DNA of 64,000 nucleotides, from positions 1 to 64,000 of the forward strand of contig JAJDUK010000056.1 in NCBI GenBank assembly GCA_022826665.1. Direction: 5' to 3'. Shown piece by piece: positions 14,120 to 23,579 of this stretch; within the stretch, counting starts at the first letter, position 1, and the number at the start of each line of letters is the position of its first letter. The notes beneath the pieces are model-generated. The model had not been told where the DNA came from. It made no database searches and saw nothing but the letters and a program-made list of their open reading frames with translations. The DNA comes from Alphaproteobacteria bacterium (GTDB lineage: Bacteria > Pseudomonadota > Alphaproteobacteria > UBA828). Made by a program: the position numbers and the translations under genes.

Positions 14120-14949
14120 TTTACGGCTCCTGCGGTCAGTCCACGCACGATATAGCGCTGCACGAAGAGCGAGAAGATCAGGATCGGCACCACCGTCACC
14201 ACGCCCACGGCTGCGGCGATGTTCCAGTCGATGGGTCGCTGCGCGCTGACCAGCGTGGCGGCGCCCAGCGCGATGGTCTGGAATTCCCGCGAATCGATGA
14301 CGTAGAGCGCGACCAGAAACTCGTTCCAGATGAAGATCGCGCCGAACAGCGACGCCGTCACCAGCCCAGGGCGCACCATGGGCAGCATCACGCGCCACAG
14401 CACCTCGAAGCGGGTGCAGCCGTCCATGATCGCGGCGTCGTCGATCTCCTGCGGGATCTCGTCGAAGAACCCGATCATGATCCAGACCACGAGCGGCAGG
14501 GAGAACGCGATATAGGGCAGGATCAGCCCCAGATAGCTGTCGTGCGTGCCCACCCACTGCATCATCAGGAAGAGCGGGATCGCGATCGCGACCGGCGGCA
14601 TGAAGCGCATGCTCAGGATCGTGAAGGCGAGGTTCTCGTTGCCTCGAAAGCGGAAGCGCGAGAAGGCGTAGGCCGCAGGCGTCGCGATCACGAGCACCAG
14701 CACCGTGGTGGCCCCCACCACGATGATCGAGTTGACGGTGAACTCCAGCATGCCCTGGCTGAACAGCACTTCGTTGTAGTTCTTCGTGATTCGGGCCCAC
14801 TTGAAATCGAGGGTCGGCGGCACCTGCGCCAGAATCTCGATGCGCTTCTTGGTCGAGAGAACGCCGAGGTAGACGATGGGCGCGATGCCGGCGAGCCCGA
14901 GCATGATCAGCACGAGATAGGCGAACGCCCTGCCGATCTTCCGCTTCAT
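14116..14949 (-). CDS. Carbohydrate ABC transporter permease (MalG type)
   Basis: 277 residues with about six membrane helices, starting MKRKIGRAFAYLVLIMLGLAG. The EAA loop is readable as EIDDAAIMDGCTRFEVLWRV, the site that docks the ATPase. It forms the inner-membrane channel with the MalF-type partner encoded just upstream, whose stop overlaps this start (ATGA). The downstream end overlaps the SMP-30 gene in the same way. Confidence 0.9.
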   Translation of the reverse strand: MKRKIGRAFAYLVLIMLGLAGIAPIVYLGVLSTKKRIEILAQVPPTLDFKWARITKNYNEVLFSQGMLEFTVNSIIVVGATTVLVLVIATPAAYAFSRFRFRGNENLAFTILSMRFMPPVAIAIPLFLMMQWVGTHDSYLGLILPYIAFSLPLVVWIMIGFFDEIPQEIDDAAIMDGCTRFEVLWRVMLPMVRPGLVTASLFGAIFIWNEFLVALYVIDSREFQTIALGAATLVSAQRPIDWNIAAAVGVVTVVPILIFSLFVQRYIVRGLTAGAVK

Positions 14950-15863
14950 TTCGCGTACCCCGGCCGTATCTGGACGAAGCGGAGCAGGACGATCGTGCCC
15001 ACCGCGAGGATCAGCAACATCATGTACGAGACCGCCGCGGCGTAGCCGTAGTTCTGCCACTGAAAGCCGTTCTGGAACGAGAAGAAGCTCAGCGTCGTCG
15101 TGCTCCTTGCCGGCCCGCCGTAGCTCAGCCCGAAGATGAGGTCGAAGGAGCGGAACGAATCAACAGCGCGGAAGACCGCGGCGAAGATGATCGCCGGCAT
15201 CAGGAGCGGCAGGGTGACGAAGCGGAACGTGGCGAGCGGCTTCGCGCCGTCGACAATGGCGGCCTCGAACACCTCCTGCGGCAGCGCCTGCAGGCGGGCA
15301 TAGACGATGATGAAGACGAACGGCGTCCACTGCCACGACTCGACGAGGATGAGCGTCGGCATCGCCATTTCGATCGAGCCGAACCAGTTCGGCGGCTCGA
15401 GGCCGACCGCCGCGATGCACCAGTTGATCAGGCCCCAGTCGGGGTTGAGCAGGGCCCGCCACATCACGCCAACCACGATGGGCGTGATCAGCATGGGCAG
15501 CACCAGGATGCCGCGCACCAGCCACGCGCCCCTGAGCTGCAGATTGAAGAACATCGCGAGCGCGACCCCGAGCACGACCTGAATGGCCAGCGAGGCGCTC
15601 ACCATGACCGCGCTGTTCTTGGTCGCGTTCCAGAAGTGCGGGTCGCGCAGCAGGTCGCCGTAATTCCTGAGGCCGACCCAGTCTCCGGTGCCGGCCGCTG
15701 CGGTCAGGTCCGTGAACGAAAGCCGCAGGCTGTAGAAGAGAGGAAAGATCGCGAACGCTGCCAGATAGAGCAGGGTCGGCGCGAGGAGCAGCCATACGAC
15801 TGTCCCGGGCCGATCCAGCTTCCCCAGCTTGGTGCCGAGCCGTTCGCGACTGGCGGGGGTCAT
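14946..15863 (-). CDS. Carbohydrate ABC transporter permease (MalF type)
   Basis: 305 residues, predicted six transmembrane helices. N-terminal cytoplasmic stretch, then VVWLLLAPTLLYLAAFAIF as the first helix. The EAA loop reads EVFEAAIVDGAKPLATFRFV. Together with the MalG-type protein it forms the transmembrane part of a CUT1-class sugar importer. It lies 40 bp downstream of the binding-protein gene on the same strand. Confidence 0.9.
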   Translation of the reverse strand: MTPASRERLGTKLGKLDRPGTVVWLLLAPTLLYLAAFAIFPLFYSLRLSFTDLTAAAGTGDWVGLRNYGDLLRDPHFWNATKNSAVMVSASLAIQVVLGVALAMFFNLQLRGAWLVRGILVLPMLITPIVVGVMWRALLNPDWGLINWCIAAVGLEPPNWFGSIEMAMPTLILVESWQWTPFVFIIVYARLQALPQEVFEAAIVDGAKPLATFRFVTLPLLMPAIIFAAVFRAVDSFRSFDLIFGLSYGGPARSTTTLSFFSFQNGFQWQNYGYAAAVSYMMLLILAVGTIVLLRFVQIRPGYAK

Positions 15864-15903
15864 CCCGCGATCGGGTTACTCGACTTGTCGGGCCCTCTTC
15901 TGC

Positions 15904-17343
15904 CTACGCGAGGTGACCCGCCTTGCGCAGAACGTCCTCCCACTGGGCCTGCACGTTGTCGCACGCGGTCTTGGCATCCTGCGCGCCGATGAGCGCCGCG
16001 TTGAACTCGACGTTCATCATGGCGTTCATCTGGAAGAACTCCGGAATGCGCGAGGTCGGGATGGTCACCGCGTTCTCGATGGCCGACAGCGCGTGCTCGA
16101 GATAGGGGAACTTTTCGAGCAGCTCCGGATCCTTGAACGCCGAGGTGCGGTTCGCGTCGATGTTGTAGGCCTCGATCGAGTAGCGGTTGATCCGCTTGTT
16201 GGTGACCCAGGTCAGCGCCCGCCAGGCGGCGCCCCTCTTGGCGGGATCGATATTCGCAGGAATGCCGACTCCCCAGCCGCCCTGGATTGCACTCGGCATA
16301 TGCCCCGGCCCCGCCGGCACGGGCGCGGTCCCGGTCACGTCAGCGACCAGCGAGTTCTCCTCGTTGAGCACCGGCCCGGCGATGGTCGACCAGAAGATCA
16401 TCTGCGCGATCCTGCCGGTGGAGAATCCGTCCACGTTCTCGGCGAAGCCGTATTGCGTGACGTTCTTCGGCGCGTAGGGCAGGTAGTCGATGAGCATCTG
16501 CAGCGCATTGATGCCCTCGGCCGAGTTGATCTGCGGCGTGAAGTTCTTCTCGTTGGGGTCGCCGCTCATCAGGCTGCCCCCGGTGGTGATGAAGCGCGTG
16601 TACCAGTCCACCGTGGCCAGCGAGAAATCGTTCGCGCCGATGAAGCTGCAGCCGGCCACGTCGTCGCTGTGCAACGCCTGGGCGGCCGCCATGAACTCGT
16701 CCCAGGTGCTCGCCGGCTGCAGGCCGGCCTCCTCGAACAGGTCCTTGCGGTAGAAGTAGATGACCGAGCCGGAATGGAGGCCCGGAACGCCGTAAACGTC
16801 CGTGCCCTTGCCGACCGTCCCTGTCGCCATGTCGTAGTAGCCGACATTTCTCATGGCAGCCGGAATGAAGTCGTCGAAGTCCCAATCGGGCGGCGTCTCG
16901 GCTGGGTCGTCGATGAACTCGTTGAGCTGCATGAAGTAGCCGCCGCCCACCTGTTGCGTGGTCAGGAAGCCCAGATACTCGATCAGCTCGAACGACGACT
17001 GCTCGGCCTTGAGGTTCTGCAGCGTCTTCTCGATCAACGGGCCGAGGGCCGGCGCCGAGACCACTAGGTCGATTCCGGTTTCGGCCTTCATCTCGGGCAG
17101 CAGATCGTCGAGCGCCCGGTGATCGTTCTCGTCGCCGGTCATGAGGATGTTGATCTCGGTTCCGGCGTATTTCATCGGGTCGTAGTCGGCGGCGAACGCT
17201 TGCCGAGCGCCCATCAGGCCAGGAAGCGCTGCGGCGGTGACGCCCGCTGCGCCTGCGCCCTTGATGACTTGACGGCGATTCACCCCGCCGGAGGTGCCCT
17301 TGCCCGGCTCGCCCTCGCGACCGGACTCGTTCTTACGGCCCAT
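15904..17343 (-). CDS. Tat-exported extracellular solute-binding protein, family 1
   Basis: 479 residues. A twin-arginine signal is clear: NRRQVIKG around residue 23, hydrophobic AAGVTAAALPGLMG, cleavage after RQAFA. The mature protein has the family-1 sugar-binding pattern (TEINILMTGDENDH at the start, DVYGVPGLHSGSVIYFYRKD as the hinge region). Tat export implies that it folds in the cytoplasm first, possibly with a ligand or metal. It should capture the sugar or sugar derivative for the permeases encoded downstream. The upstream SDR lies 118 bp away, separated by a hairpin. Confidence 0.9.
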   Translation of the reverse strand: MGRKNESGREGEPGKGTSGGVNRRQVIKGAGAAGVTAAALPGLMGARQAFAADYDPMKYAGTEINILMTGDENDHRALDDLLPEMKAETGIDLVVSAPALGPLIEKTLQNLKAEQSSFELIEYLGFLTTQQVGGGYFMQLNEFIDDPAETPPDWDFDDFIPAAMRNVGYYDMATGTVGKGTDVYGVPGLHSGSVIYFYRKDLFEEAGLQPASTWDEFMAAAQALHSDDVAGCSFIGANDFSLATVDWYTRFITTGGSLMSGDPNEKNFTPQINSAEGINALQMLIDYLPYAPKNVTQYGFAENVDGFSTGRIAQMIFWSTIAGPVLNEENSLVADVTGTAPVPAGPGHMPSAIQGGWGVGIPANIDPAKRGAAWRALTWVTNKRINRYSIEAYNIDANRTSAFKDPELLEKFPYLEHALSAIENAVTIPTSRIPEFFQMNAMMNVEFNAALIGAQDAKTACDNVQAQWEDVLRKAGHLA

Positions 17344-17431
17344 TGTGTCTCCTCCCTGTTCTGACTCCCGGCGCTTATGCGCCAGTCACGGGGAAAACTA
17401 TCACCGAAGTCATAGGGGGGGCCAGCGGCCT

Positions 17432-17450
17432 GCCGGGCACGATGCCCGGC
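17432..17450 (-). other. Intercistronic hairpin between SDR and binding-protein genes
   Basis: A perfect inverted repeat GCCGGGCA-CGA-TGCCCGGC (8-bp stem, 3-nt loop) lies between the SDR stop and the binding-protein start. No T-run follows on the minus strand, so it is unlikely to be a simple terminator. It may stabilise a processed binding-protein mRNA or attenuate read-through. Confidence 0.5.
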
Positions 17451-17461
17451 GATAGGGCGGA

Positions 17462-18262
17462 TTACGCGGTCATGTAGCCGTCGTCGCACATGATGGTGTG
17501 GCCGGTCACCAGCTCCGACGCATCGCTCGCGAGGAAGATCGCCGCCCCGATCAATTCGCGCGGCAGGCCGACCCGCGGCCGGATCATGCGCGCCTTGATG
17601 AAATCGGCGGTGAACGAGGTCGTCTGGGCGGCCTTGCGGGTCATCGGGGATTCCATCAGCGTCGGGCCGATCCCGTTGACCCGGACGCCGCGCTCGCGCC
17701 ACTCCAGCGCCATCACCTTGGTCACCTGGGCGACCCCGCCCTTCGACGCGAGATAGGCGCTCGACAACGGGTAGGCGATGAAGGAGCCGATCGACGCCAT
17801 GTTGATGATGCTGCCTTTTCCCTGTTCGAGCATGACGTTGCCGAACGCCTGACAGCAGAGGTACGTGCCCTTCAGGTTCAGCTCGATGATGTAGTCGAAG
17901 CGCTCCTCGGGGAACTCTTCGGCCGGGCTGCGATGGGCGCCGCCGGCGCTGTTGACGAGGATGTCGACGCGCCCGTGCTCGCGCCGCACCGCGCTCGCGA
18001 CCTCGATGCACTGGCTGCGCTTGGTCACATCGAGCGGCACCGTCACTGCAGTCCCACCCTGCTCGTCGATGGTCGCCTTGGTCTCGGCGGCACCTTCTTC
18101 GTCGATGTCGGCGACGACAACCGTGACGCCGCATTGCGCGTAGCCGATAGCGATGGCCCGGCCGAGCCCGCTGCCGCCGCCGGTGATCACGGCCACCCGG
18201 CCGGACAGGTCGAAGATGTCGCGCGCGTAACCAACGGGCACGCTGGTGTCATCCGAGGACAT
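17462..18262 (-). CDS. Short-chain dehydrogenase/reductase (sugar operon, first gene)
   Basis: 266 residues. SDR motifs: ITGGGSGLGRA near residue 28, LVNSAGG (NNAG equivalent), Ser in NMASIGS, YLASKG (YxxxK), and CDDGYMTA at the end. The ATG at 18262 has GGAGG six bases upstream. It is the first gene of the minus-strand operon and sits back-to-back with the ATPase gene. Likely an NAD(P)-dependent sugar or polyol dehydrogenase acting on the imported substrate. Paralogous in type to the SDR at the operon's end, so two successive oxidations are possible. Confidence 0.88.
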   Translation of the reverse strand: MSSDDTSVPVGYARDIFDLSGRVAVITGGGSGLGRAIAIGYAQCGVTVVVADIDEEGAAETKATIDEQGGTAVTVPLDVTKRSQCIEVASAVRREHGRVDILVNSAGGAHRSPAEEFPEERFDYIIELNLKGTYLCCQAFGNVMLEQGKGSIINMASIGSFIAYPLSSAYLASKGGVAQVTKVMALEWRERGVRVNGIGPTLMESPMTRKAAQTTSFTADFIKARMIRPRVGLPRELIGAAIFLASDASELVTGHTIMCDDGYMTA

Positions 18263-18443
18263 CGGCACCTCCGGAGTGTGTGAAGGGTGGCGCGACCGGG
18301 CCGCATCCCGCCGGAATTCCCCGTGGCCGGACGGTACCCATCGCGCCCGAAAGCCTGTATCAAACTGTGGATTGGCGACGGTAGTGGGGCGCACTGGTGC
18401 GGTCAATGCGCCGGGGCGTGTCGACGCTGGGCGGGGAGTCCCG
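18263..18443. promoter_or_regulatory. Divergent promoter region of the sugar locus
   Basis: This 181-bp gap separates the minus-strand operon from the plus-strand ATPase gene and must contain both promoters. A 12-bp palindrome, CGCACTGGTGCG (18390-18401), is a candidate regulator-binding site. No regulator gene is adjacent, and no confident -35/-10 pair was seen. Confidence 0.35.
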
Positions 18444-19622
18444 ATGGGCGCGATCGGGCTGAGCGGGATCAGGAAGGTCTTTCCGGACGGCACGGTGGCC
18501 GTCAACGACGTAGACCTCGAAATCGACGACGGCGAGTTCGTCGTGTTCGTCGGGCCCTCGGGGTGCGGCAAGACCACTCTGCTGCGGCTGATCTCCGGGC
18601 TTGAGACCATGACTGCCGGCGAGATTCGCTTCGACGGCCAAGTCATCAACGACGTTTCGCCGCGCGAGCGAAACATGGCCATGGTCTTTCAGAACTACGC
18701 CCTCTACCCGCACATGACCGTGCGCCAGAACATCGCCTTTGCGCTCCGCGTGCGGAAGTTCCGCCAGGCCGAGATCGCCGAACGGGTGAACGAGGCGGCG
18801 CGGATTCTCGATCTCGACCAGCTTCTCGACCGCAAGCCGAAGCAGCTCTCCGGCGGCCAGCGGCAGAGGGTGGCCATGGGGCGGGCGATCGTGCGCCATC
18901 CGGGTGCGTTCCTGCTCGACGAGCCGCTCTCCAACCTGGACGCCAAATTGCGGGTGCAATTGCGCACCGAGCTGCGGCGCCTCCACGAACGGCTCGGCGT
19001 GACCACGATCCATGTCACCCACGATCAGGTGGAGGCGATGACGCTCGGCGACCGCGTCGCCATATTCTCGGAAGGCTCGCTCCAGCAGTACGACACTCCG
19101 CAGGCGCTCTATCGCCAACCGGCCAACATCTTCGTGGCCGGTTTCATCGGCAGTCCGGCGATGAACTTCATCGAAGCCGTGCTCACCGGGAGCGATGCAG
19201 GGGCCACGGCGTCAATCGGCGGCGCAGAGATCACGCTCGGACCCCTGTCGCTCAGCGACGGAGCCGGCCCCGGCGATCGCGTGCTCTTAGGCGTTCGACC
19301 CGAGCACCTGGGATGGCGGCGTAGCGAGAACGGCGCGTCGGGTGTCCTGCAAGCCCGTGTGGAACTGGTGGAGCACATCGAGCCCGAGGCCCACGTTTCC
19401 GCATCCCTGGTGGACCCGGCCGTCGTCGTCCGAACCGCCGACGAATTCGTCGGTGATAGCCACGAGGACACGACTGCACTGGCGCACGACGATGCCCGAT
19501 ACCTCACGCTGCGGGTCTCTGCGGATGAGGTACCCGAACGCGGCGAGGTCATCGACTTGATCATGGACGGCGATCGCATCCGCCTGTTCGACCTTGCGAA
19601 CGGCAACCGCCTTGGCCACTAA
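18444..19622 (+). CDS. Sugar ABC transporter ATP-binding protein (MalK/UgpC type)
   Basis: 392 residues. Walker A GPSGCGKTT, Q-loop in VFQNYALYP, signature LSGGQRQRVAMGRAI, Walker B and D-loop in FLLDEPLSNLD, and HVTHDQ are all intact. The C-terminal ~130 residues form the regulatory TOBE/OB domain (GVRPEHLGW). The ATG at 18444 is preceded by GGGGAG. It powers the CUT1-type importer encoded on the opposite strand. It is the only transport gene transcribed to the right, which is unusual and may allow it to serve other importers. Confidence 0.92.
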   Translation: MGAIGLSGIRKVFPDGTVAVNDVDLEIDDGEFVVFVGPSGCGKTTLLRLISGLETMTAGEIRFDGQVINDVSPRERNMAMVFQNYALYPHMTVRQNIAFALRVRKFRQAEIAERVNEAARILDLDQLLDRKPKQLSGGQRQRVAMGRAIVRHPGAFLLDEPLSNLDAKLRVQLRTELRRLHERLGVTTIHVTHDQVEAMTLGDRVAIFSEGSLQQYDTPQALYRQPANIFVAGFIGSPAMNFIEAVLTGSDAGATASIGGAEITLGPLSLSDGAGPGDRVLLGVRPEHLGWRRSENGASGVLQARVELVEHIEPEAHVSASLVDPAVVVRTADEFVGDSHEDTTALAHDDARYLTLRVSADEVPERGEVIDLIMDGDRIRLFDLANGNRLGH

Positions 19623-19723
19623 GGCGGGGCACGCCTGTCTCCGGATCAAAGAGGGTACGGACCTCGAGATCGTAAACAACGCGCTCGCGCTCACCGACCG
19701 CGCCGGCTGCTGAGAAATGCGGG

Positions 19724-21748
19724 CTAAAGACGCACGTCGTGCAGCGGCCGGCTCCAGTTGCGGGCGTGCTGCTCGACCCGCGCAATGTCCTCTTCCAGCA
19801 TCAGGCCGTCGGCGACCAGGCGTTCCGCCGCCTCGACAATCGCGGCGACATAGCCGTCGGCATCCCCATGGCGCTGTTCGATGGAGGGGCGCGGGTCGCC
19901 GGTGGCCGCCCGAACCGACTCCGTCTCGGGCAGGGGAATCGTGCTGCCGGTGAACTCGTGCATGGCGCCCTCGCCGTGCCCTCTGTCCCGCAGGTTCCAG
20001 CCGGTGTAGGTGGCGAGCGGTGCGGCGACCATCGGCACCCGCACCCCGGCAGCGTCGTTGCCGTCGGCGTCGACCGCCGGCACGAGCACGGCGTAGCCCT
20101 CGGGATCGACGACCTCGGGCGGCAGCGTGCTCTGAATGCCACGGGCCGCCTCCGGCCCGAAGTCGAGGAGCGGCAGCGCGCTGGGCTCGCGCGGGGTGGC
20201 GATACCCGGAATGGCGGGGAACTGCGCACGCCATTCGTCCATGCCGACGAGGCTGCCGTCGTCGCGCCTGGGGATGCGGTTCTCCGGCGGTGCGACGCCG
20301 TCGCTCGCCCACCGGTCCATCGCGTCCAGCAGCGCGCGGAACAGCATCGAGGTCTGGACCACGTTGCCCAGGTTCTGGCACACGCCGCGCACCGGCGCAC
20401 CCTGGTTCGGATCGGCCACGTGCGGCGCGCTCGACCAGAAGTAGACCCGCACGTTGCCGGGCTGCGCCAGGTCGTTGCCCTCGGTGTCGGTATGCACGAG
20501 CGAGCCGCGCCGCTGCCAGTATTCCGTCGCGGTCTGGGTGTGGAAGATCAGCGGGTCGGTCTCGGGCCGCGTGCAGATCGCGTCCGACCTGCCGGTCAGG
20601 CGATCCGTGCACGCCGCGTAGGAGAACGGGAAGCTGTCGGCCGCATTGTCGTGGTCCTCGTATTGCTGCCCTGCCGGCACGACGACGTTGGCGAAGCGGT
20701 GGTTCATCCACATGCGCCCGCAGCCGGCGACGTGTGCCAGCACGCCGTCGAACACCTTGCGCCCCGCCGCATCGGCGTTGAAGCCGCGCCAGATCGCATC
20801 GCGGATGCAGCGCCCGGTCTGCGAGCGGCCGAAGGCGTAGGCCTTCTCCATCGCCCCGGCGCCCGCCACCGGGTTGGCCCGCCCTTCGCTGTCTTCCGCC
20901 TCGTACTTCAGGAAGCTCACCAGATCGCGCACCGCCACGTGGCCGAGGCCCAGCACGAGCGGATCGCGGCCCTCGTACACCAGCTCGTAGATCCAGCCGG
21001 GCTCGAAGCCGCCCGGCAGGTAGATGTGCGTCTCGGACTCGACGATGGCGTGCTCGGCGCCCTGGAAATCGAGGCCCGTGCCGGTCTCGACGCGCGCGAA
21101 CTGCCAGGCCTCTGGCGCAATCTCGACGCGCCCGTCATCGGGGTAGCGGCGCCGTGTCAGCCGAGCCTTGGCAGGATCGCGCGAGACCGCCGGGTGGCTG
21201 CGGGTGGAGACCCAGCCGCTCAGCGGCAGCGTGGTCTGGCCTTCCTGAGCGACGATGAACTCGGTCCGCACCGGGCCGGTGAGCGGGGCGTCGCCGTCGG
21301 TCGCGACGGGCAGGGTCAGGATCATGCGACCGTCGCCCGGCAGCAGATCGCCCTGCCAGGCGCCCCAGACCACCGTGTAGCCGCGGCGGAACAGGTAGCC
21401 GTTGCCGGCGTGCTCCAGCGTCGCCGGATCGTTGCAGGCCGGGGCGTCGCAAAAATACTGGACTGCCCGCTTGTTGCCGCGGTTGCCGTAGTCGAAGAAG
21501 AGCCGCCTGTTGCTGCGGGCCGGATCGGCCGGTTTCAGGATACACAGGTCGGCCGCGAACTCGACCAGCCCATCGCCATTACGGGGCGCCTTGTCCAGGT
21601 CGACGATCCCCGCCTGCGCCGGCGCGTCGGGATCGACGGCAAACCGGGCCCGCCCGGTCAGCCGCTCGTAGACGCTGGCCTCGCCGAATTCGTGGCCGCC
21701 GGCAAAGGCCCGGCGCTCGCGAATGTCGATGGCGATCCTGTTGCTCAA
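19724..21748 (-). CDS. Large alpha/beta hydrolase (Abhydrolase_10 type)
   Basis: 674 residues from a TTG at 21748, chosen because GGGAG lies six bases upstream and the protein then begins LSNRIAIDIRERRAF. An in-frame GTG at 21784 lies inside the upstream gene. The nucleophile elbow is AFGRSQTGRCIRD, followed by DGVLAHVAGCG and NHRFANVVVPAGQQYEDHD. This matches the alpha/beta hydrolase domain family PF20091, mostly uncharacterised esterase-like enzymes. No signal peptide. It overlaps the CitE-like gene's end only if the GTG is used; otherwise a 25-bp gap separates them, and the two genes are probably co-transcribed. Confidence 0.75.
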   Translation of the reverse strand: MSNRIAIDIRERRAFAGGHEFGEASVYERLTGRARFAVDPDAPAQAGIVDLDKAPRNGDGLVEFAADLCILKPADPARSNRRLFFDYGNRGNKRAVQYFCDAPACNDPATLEHAGNGYLFRRGYTVVWGAWQGDLLPGDGRMILTLPVATDGDAPLTGPVRTEFIVAQEGQTTLPLSGWVSTRSHPAVSRDPAKARLTRRRYPDDGRVEIAPEAWQFARVETGTGLDFQGAEHAIVESETHIYLPGGFEPGWIYELVYEGRDPLVLGLGHVAVRDLVSFLKYEAEDSEGRANPVAGAGAMEKAYAFGRSQTGRCIRDAIWRGFNADAAGRKVFDGVLAHVAGCGRMWMNHRFANVVVPAGQQYEDHDNAADSFPFSYAACTDRLTGRSDAICTRPETDPLIFHTQTATEYWQRRGSLVHTDTEGNDLAQPGNVRVYFWSSAPHVADPNQGAPVRGVCQNLGNVVQTSMLFRALLDAMDRWASDGVAPPENRIPRRDDGSLVGMDEWRAQFPAIPGIATPREPSALPLLDFGPEAARGIQSTLPPEVVDPEGYAVLVPAVDADGNDAAGVRVPMVAAPLATYTGWNLRDRGHGEGAMHEFTGSTIPLPETESVRAATGDPRPSIEQRHGDADGYVAAIVEAAERLVADGLMLEEDIARVEQHARNWSRPLHDVRL

Positions 21749-21773
21749 GCCATGCTCCCGTCCGCAGCCGCCC

Positions 21774-22634
21774 CTAGGCGGCACCGATGCGCTCGGCGAT
21801 GGCGACGATCCGGTGCATCTCGCGCAGCACCGGCTTCTCGATGAGCTTGCCGTCGATCACCACCAGCCCGGTGTCGGCCACCTCGAACTCGGCGATAATG
21901 CGCCGGGCGCGGGCAATCCGCTCCGGCGCGGGCGTGAACACCTCGTTGAGCGCCGGAATCTGCTTGGGGTGCACCGCGCCCTTGCCGCAGAAGCCCAGAT
22001 CCCGCGCCTGGATTGCGGCGCGCGTCATGCCCTCCGGATCTTCGAGATCGAGGTAGGGCACGTCGATCACGTCGAGCCCCGCGCTGGCGGCGGCATGGAC
22101 CACGCGCGAGCGGGCATAGAGCAGAGGCTCCCACGCGTTCTGGCAGCGCAGCTCGGCAGCCATATCGACCCCGCCGAAGAACATCGCGTCGATGCGCGGG
22201 CTGCAGTGAGCGATGTCGTGGGCCGCCTCGAGCCCGGCGTTGGTCTCGACGATCACGTGCAGACGGGTGTCGTGGCCGCGCTCGGTCAGCAGGTTGTCGA
22301 GCAGCACCACCTCGTCCGGCGTGCGCACCTTGGGCATCATCAGCGCGGGCGGCGGCGTGTCGCTGGCCAGCACCGCCTGCACGTCGGCGATGCCGAACCC
22401 CTCGCGCAGCGAGTTGATGCGGACGATCCGCTCCACCCCGTCATCGGCCTGCGGGCTTTCGAAGAGCTCGATCGCATTGGCGCGCGCGGCCGACTTGTCC
22501 TTGGGCGCGATCCCGTCCTCGAGCTCGACACAGACCATATCCGCGCCGCTCGCTAGGGCTTTGGGGAACATCTCGGGCCGCAGGCCCGGCACGAAGATGA
22601 ACGAGCGGCGGGGGCGAATGCGCGGTCCGGACAT
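21774..22634 (-). CDS. CoA ester lyase, HpcH/HpaI/CitE family
   Basis: 286 residues with CitE-type signatures: RRSFIFVPGLRPEMF at the N-terminus, VCVELEDGIAPKDK, VRINSLREGFG, and GFCGKGAVHPKQIPALNE near residue 235. Family members cleave or hydrolyse malyl-CoA, citramalyl-CoA or beta-methylmalyl-CoA. With the hydrolase encoded immediately downstream it may process a CoA ester from branched or dicarboxylic acid catabolism. The exact substrate cannot be told from sequence. Cytoplasmic. Confidence 0.85.
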   Translation of the reverse strand: MSGPRIRPRRSFIFVPGLRPEMFPKALASGADMVCVELEDGIAPKDKSAARANAIELFESPQADDGVERIVRINSLREGFGIADVQAVLASDTPPPALMMPKVRTPDEVVLLDNLLTERGHDTRLHVIVETNAGLEAAHDIAHCSPRIDAMFFGGVDMAAELRCQNAWEPLLYARSRVVHAAASAGLDVIDVPYLDLEDPEGMTRAAIQARDLGFCGKGAVHPKQIPALNEVFTPAPERIARARRIIAEFEVADTGLVVIDGKLIEKPVLREMHRIVAIAERIGAA

Positions 22635-22717
22635 GTGGGAAGCCTTTGCTATGGTGCGGCCCGGCCGAGCTTTGCCCTGCCCGGACCGGGTTGTCTACGG
22701 TGCCGGCAGCCGCCTCG

Positions 22718-23329
22718 TCACAAGGCGAGCCACTTCTCCCGTGCGGGCCATGCGTCCACCATGGCGCGGAGCGCCGGGTCCAGGTCGGGCTTGGTCTCGG
22801 CTTCCCGCGCGAGCTCGCCCGGCTCGGCGTTGAACGCCAGGTACGAAAGGTCGGTCATCCGCATGGGGTAGAGGATGCCGTCCAGGTGATCGCACTCGTG
22901 CTGGAGGATCATCGCGTGCCAGTCCTCGACGACCCGACGTTGGCTCTCGCCTTCCAGCGTCCGGTAGACGATCTCGACCCGCTTGTAGCGCGGCACCTTG
23001 CCGTGGAGGCCCGGCAGCGAGAGGCAGCGCTCCCAGATCAGGCCCACCTCGTCGCCGAGCGGCGTGACGACCGGGTTGACCATCGCCGTCCACGGCAGCG
23101 GCTCGAGCGTGACACCCGGCGGGATGCGCTCGGCCAGGATGCGGTACACCACGACACGGCGGCTATCGTAGACCTGGGGCGCCGCAATTCCCGCGCCGCC
23201 GATCCATTCCAGCGTGTCGCGCATGTCTGCCGCGAGACGGGCGATGTCAGGATCCGTCGGGTCGTCGACCGGGGCGGCTTTCTTGCGCAGAACAGGATGC
23301 CCCATCTTTGCGATCTGACGAACGGCCAT
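22718..23329 (-). CDS. def: Peptide deformylase, ERCLS-variant
   Basis: 203 residues. Motif 1 GAGIAAPQ (45-52), motif 2 ERCLS (100-104, Cys102 as metal ligand) and motif 3 QHECDHLD (143-150, His144, Glu145, His148) are present. The enzyme removes the N-formyl group from nascent proteins. Motif 2 has Arg where housekeeping enzymes have Gly (EGCLS), typical of secondary deformylases in alphaproteobacteria. The second of two adjacent ATGs (23329) is chosen because GGAGG lies six bases before it. It precedes the CitE-like gene by 83 bp on the same strand, with no obvious functional link. Confidence 0.9.
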   Translation of the reverse strand: MAVRQIAKMGHPVLRKKAAPVDDPTDPDIARLAADMRDTLEWIGGAGIAAPQVYDSRRVVVYRILAERIPPGVTLEPLPWTAMVNPVVTPLGDEVGLIWERCLSLPGLHGKVPRYKRVEIVYRTLEGESQRRVVEDWHAMILQHECDHLDGILYPMRMTDLSYLAFNAEPGELAREAETKPDLDPALRAMVDAWPAREKWLAL

Positions 23330-23579
23330 CATTCACCTCCCCGGTTTTCCGTCGGTCCATGTGCGGCGGCGTGCTCATAGAATTCTTGCTCAGGCTGGCC
23401 CGTCTTCTTGCCGCCTGTCGACGCCAGACTACGTTTCTCCGGCGTTCACACGCCAGGGGCGGGTGCTTCGCCCGACAGTGCAACGCCCGGCCATGCCTTT
23501 CGGGGTCTGCCCCTGGTCGAGGACACGGCGCACAATCTCGGCGTGACCGCGCCGGTTGCCGGCGACAAGAGGCCCCGCA

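Noticed and set aside
17432-17450. Rho-independent terminator after the SDR
   Set aside because: The stem is good but no T-run follows on the minus strand, so it was listed only as an intercistronic hairpin.
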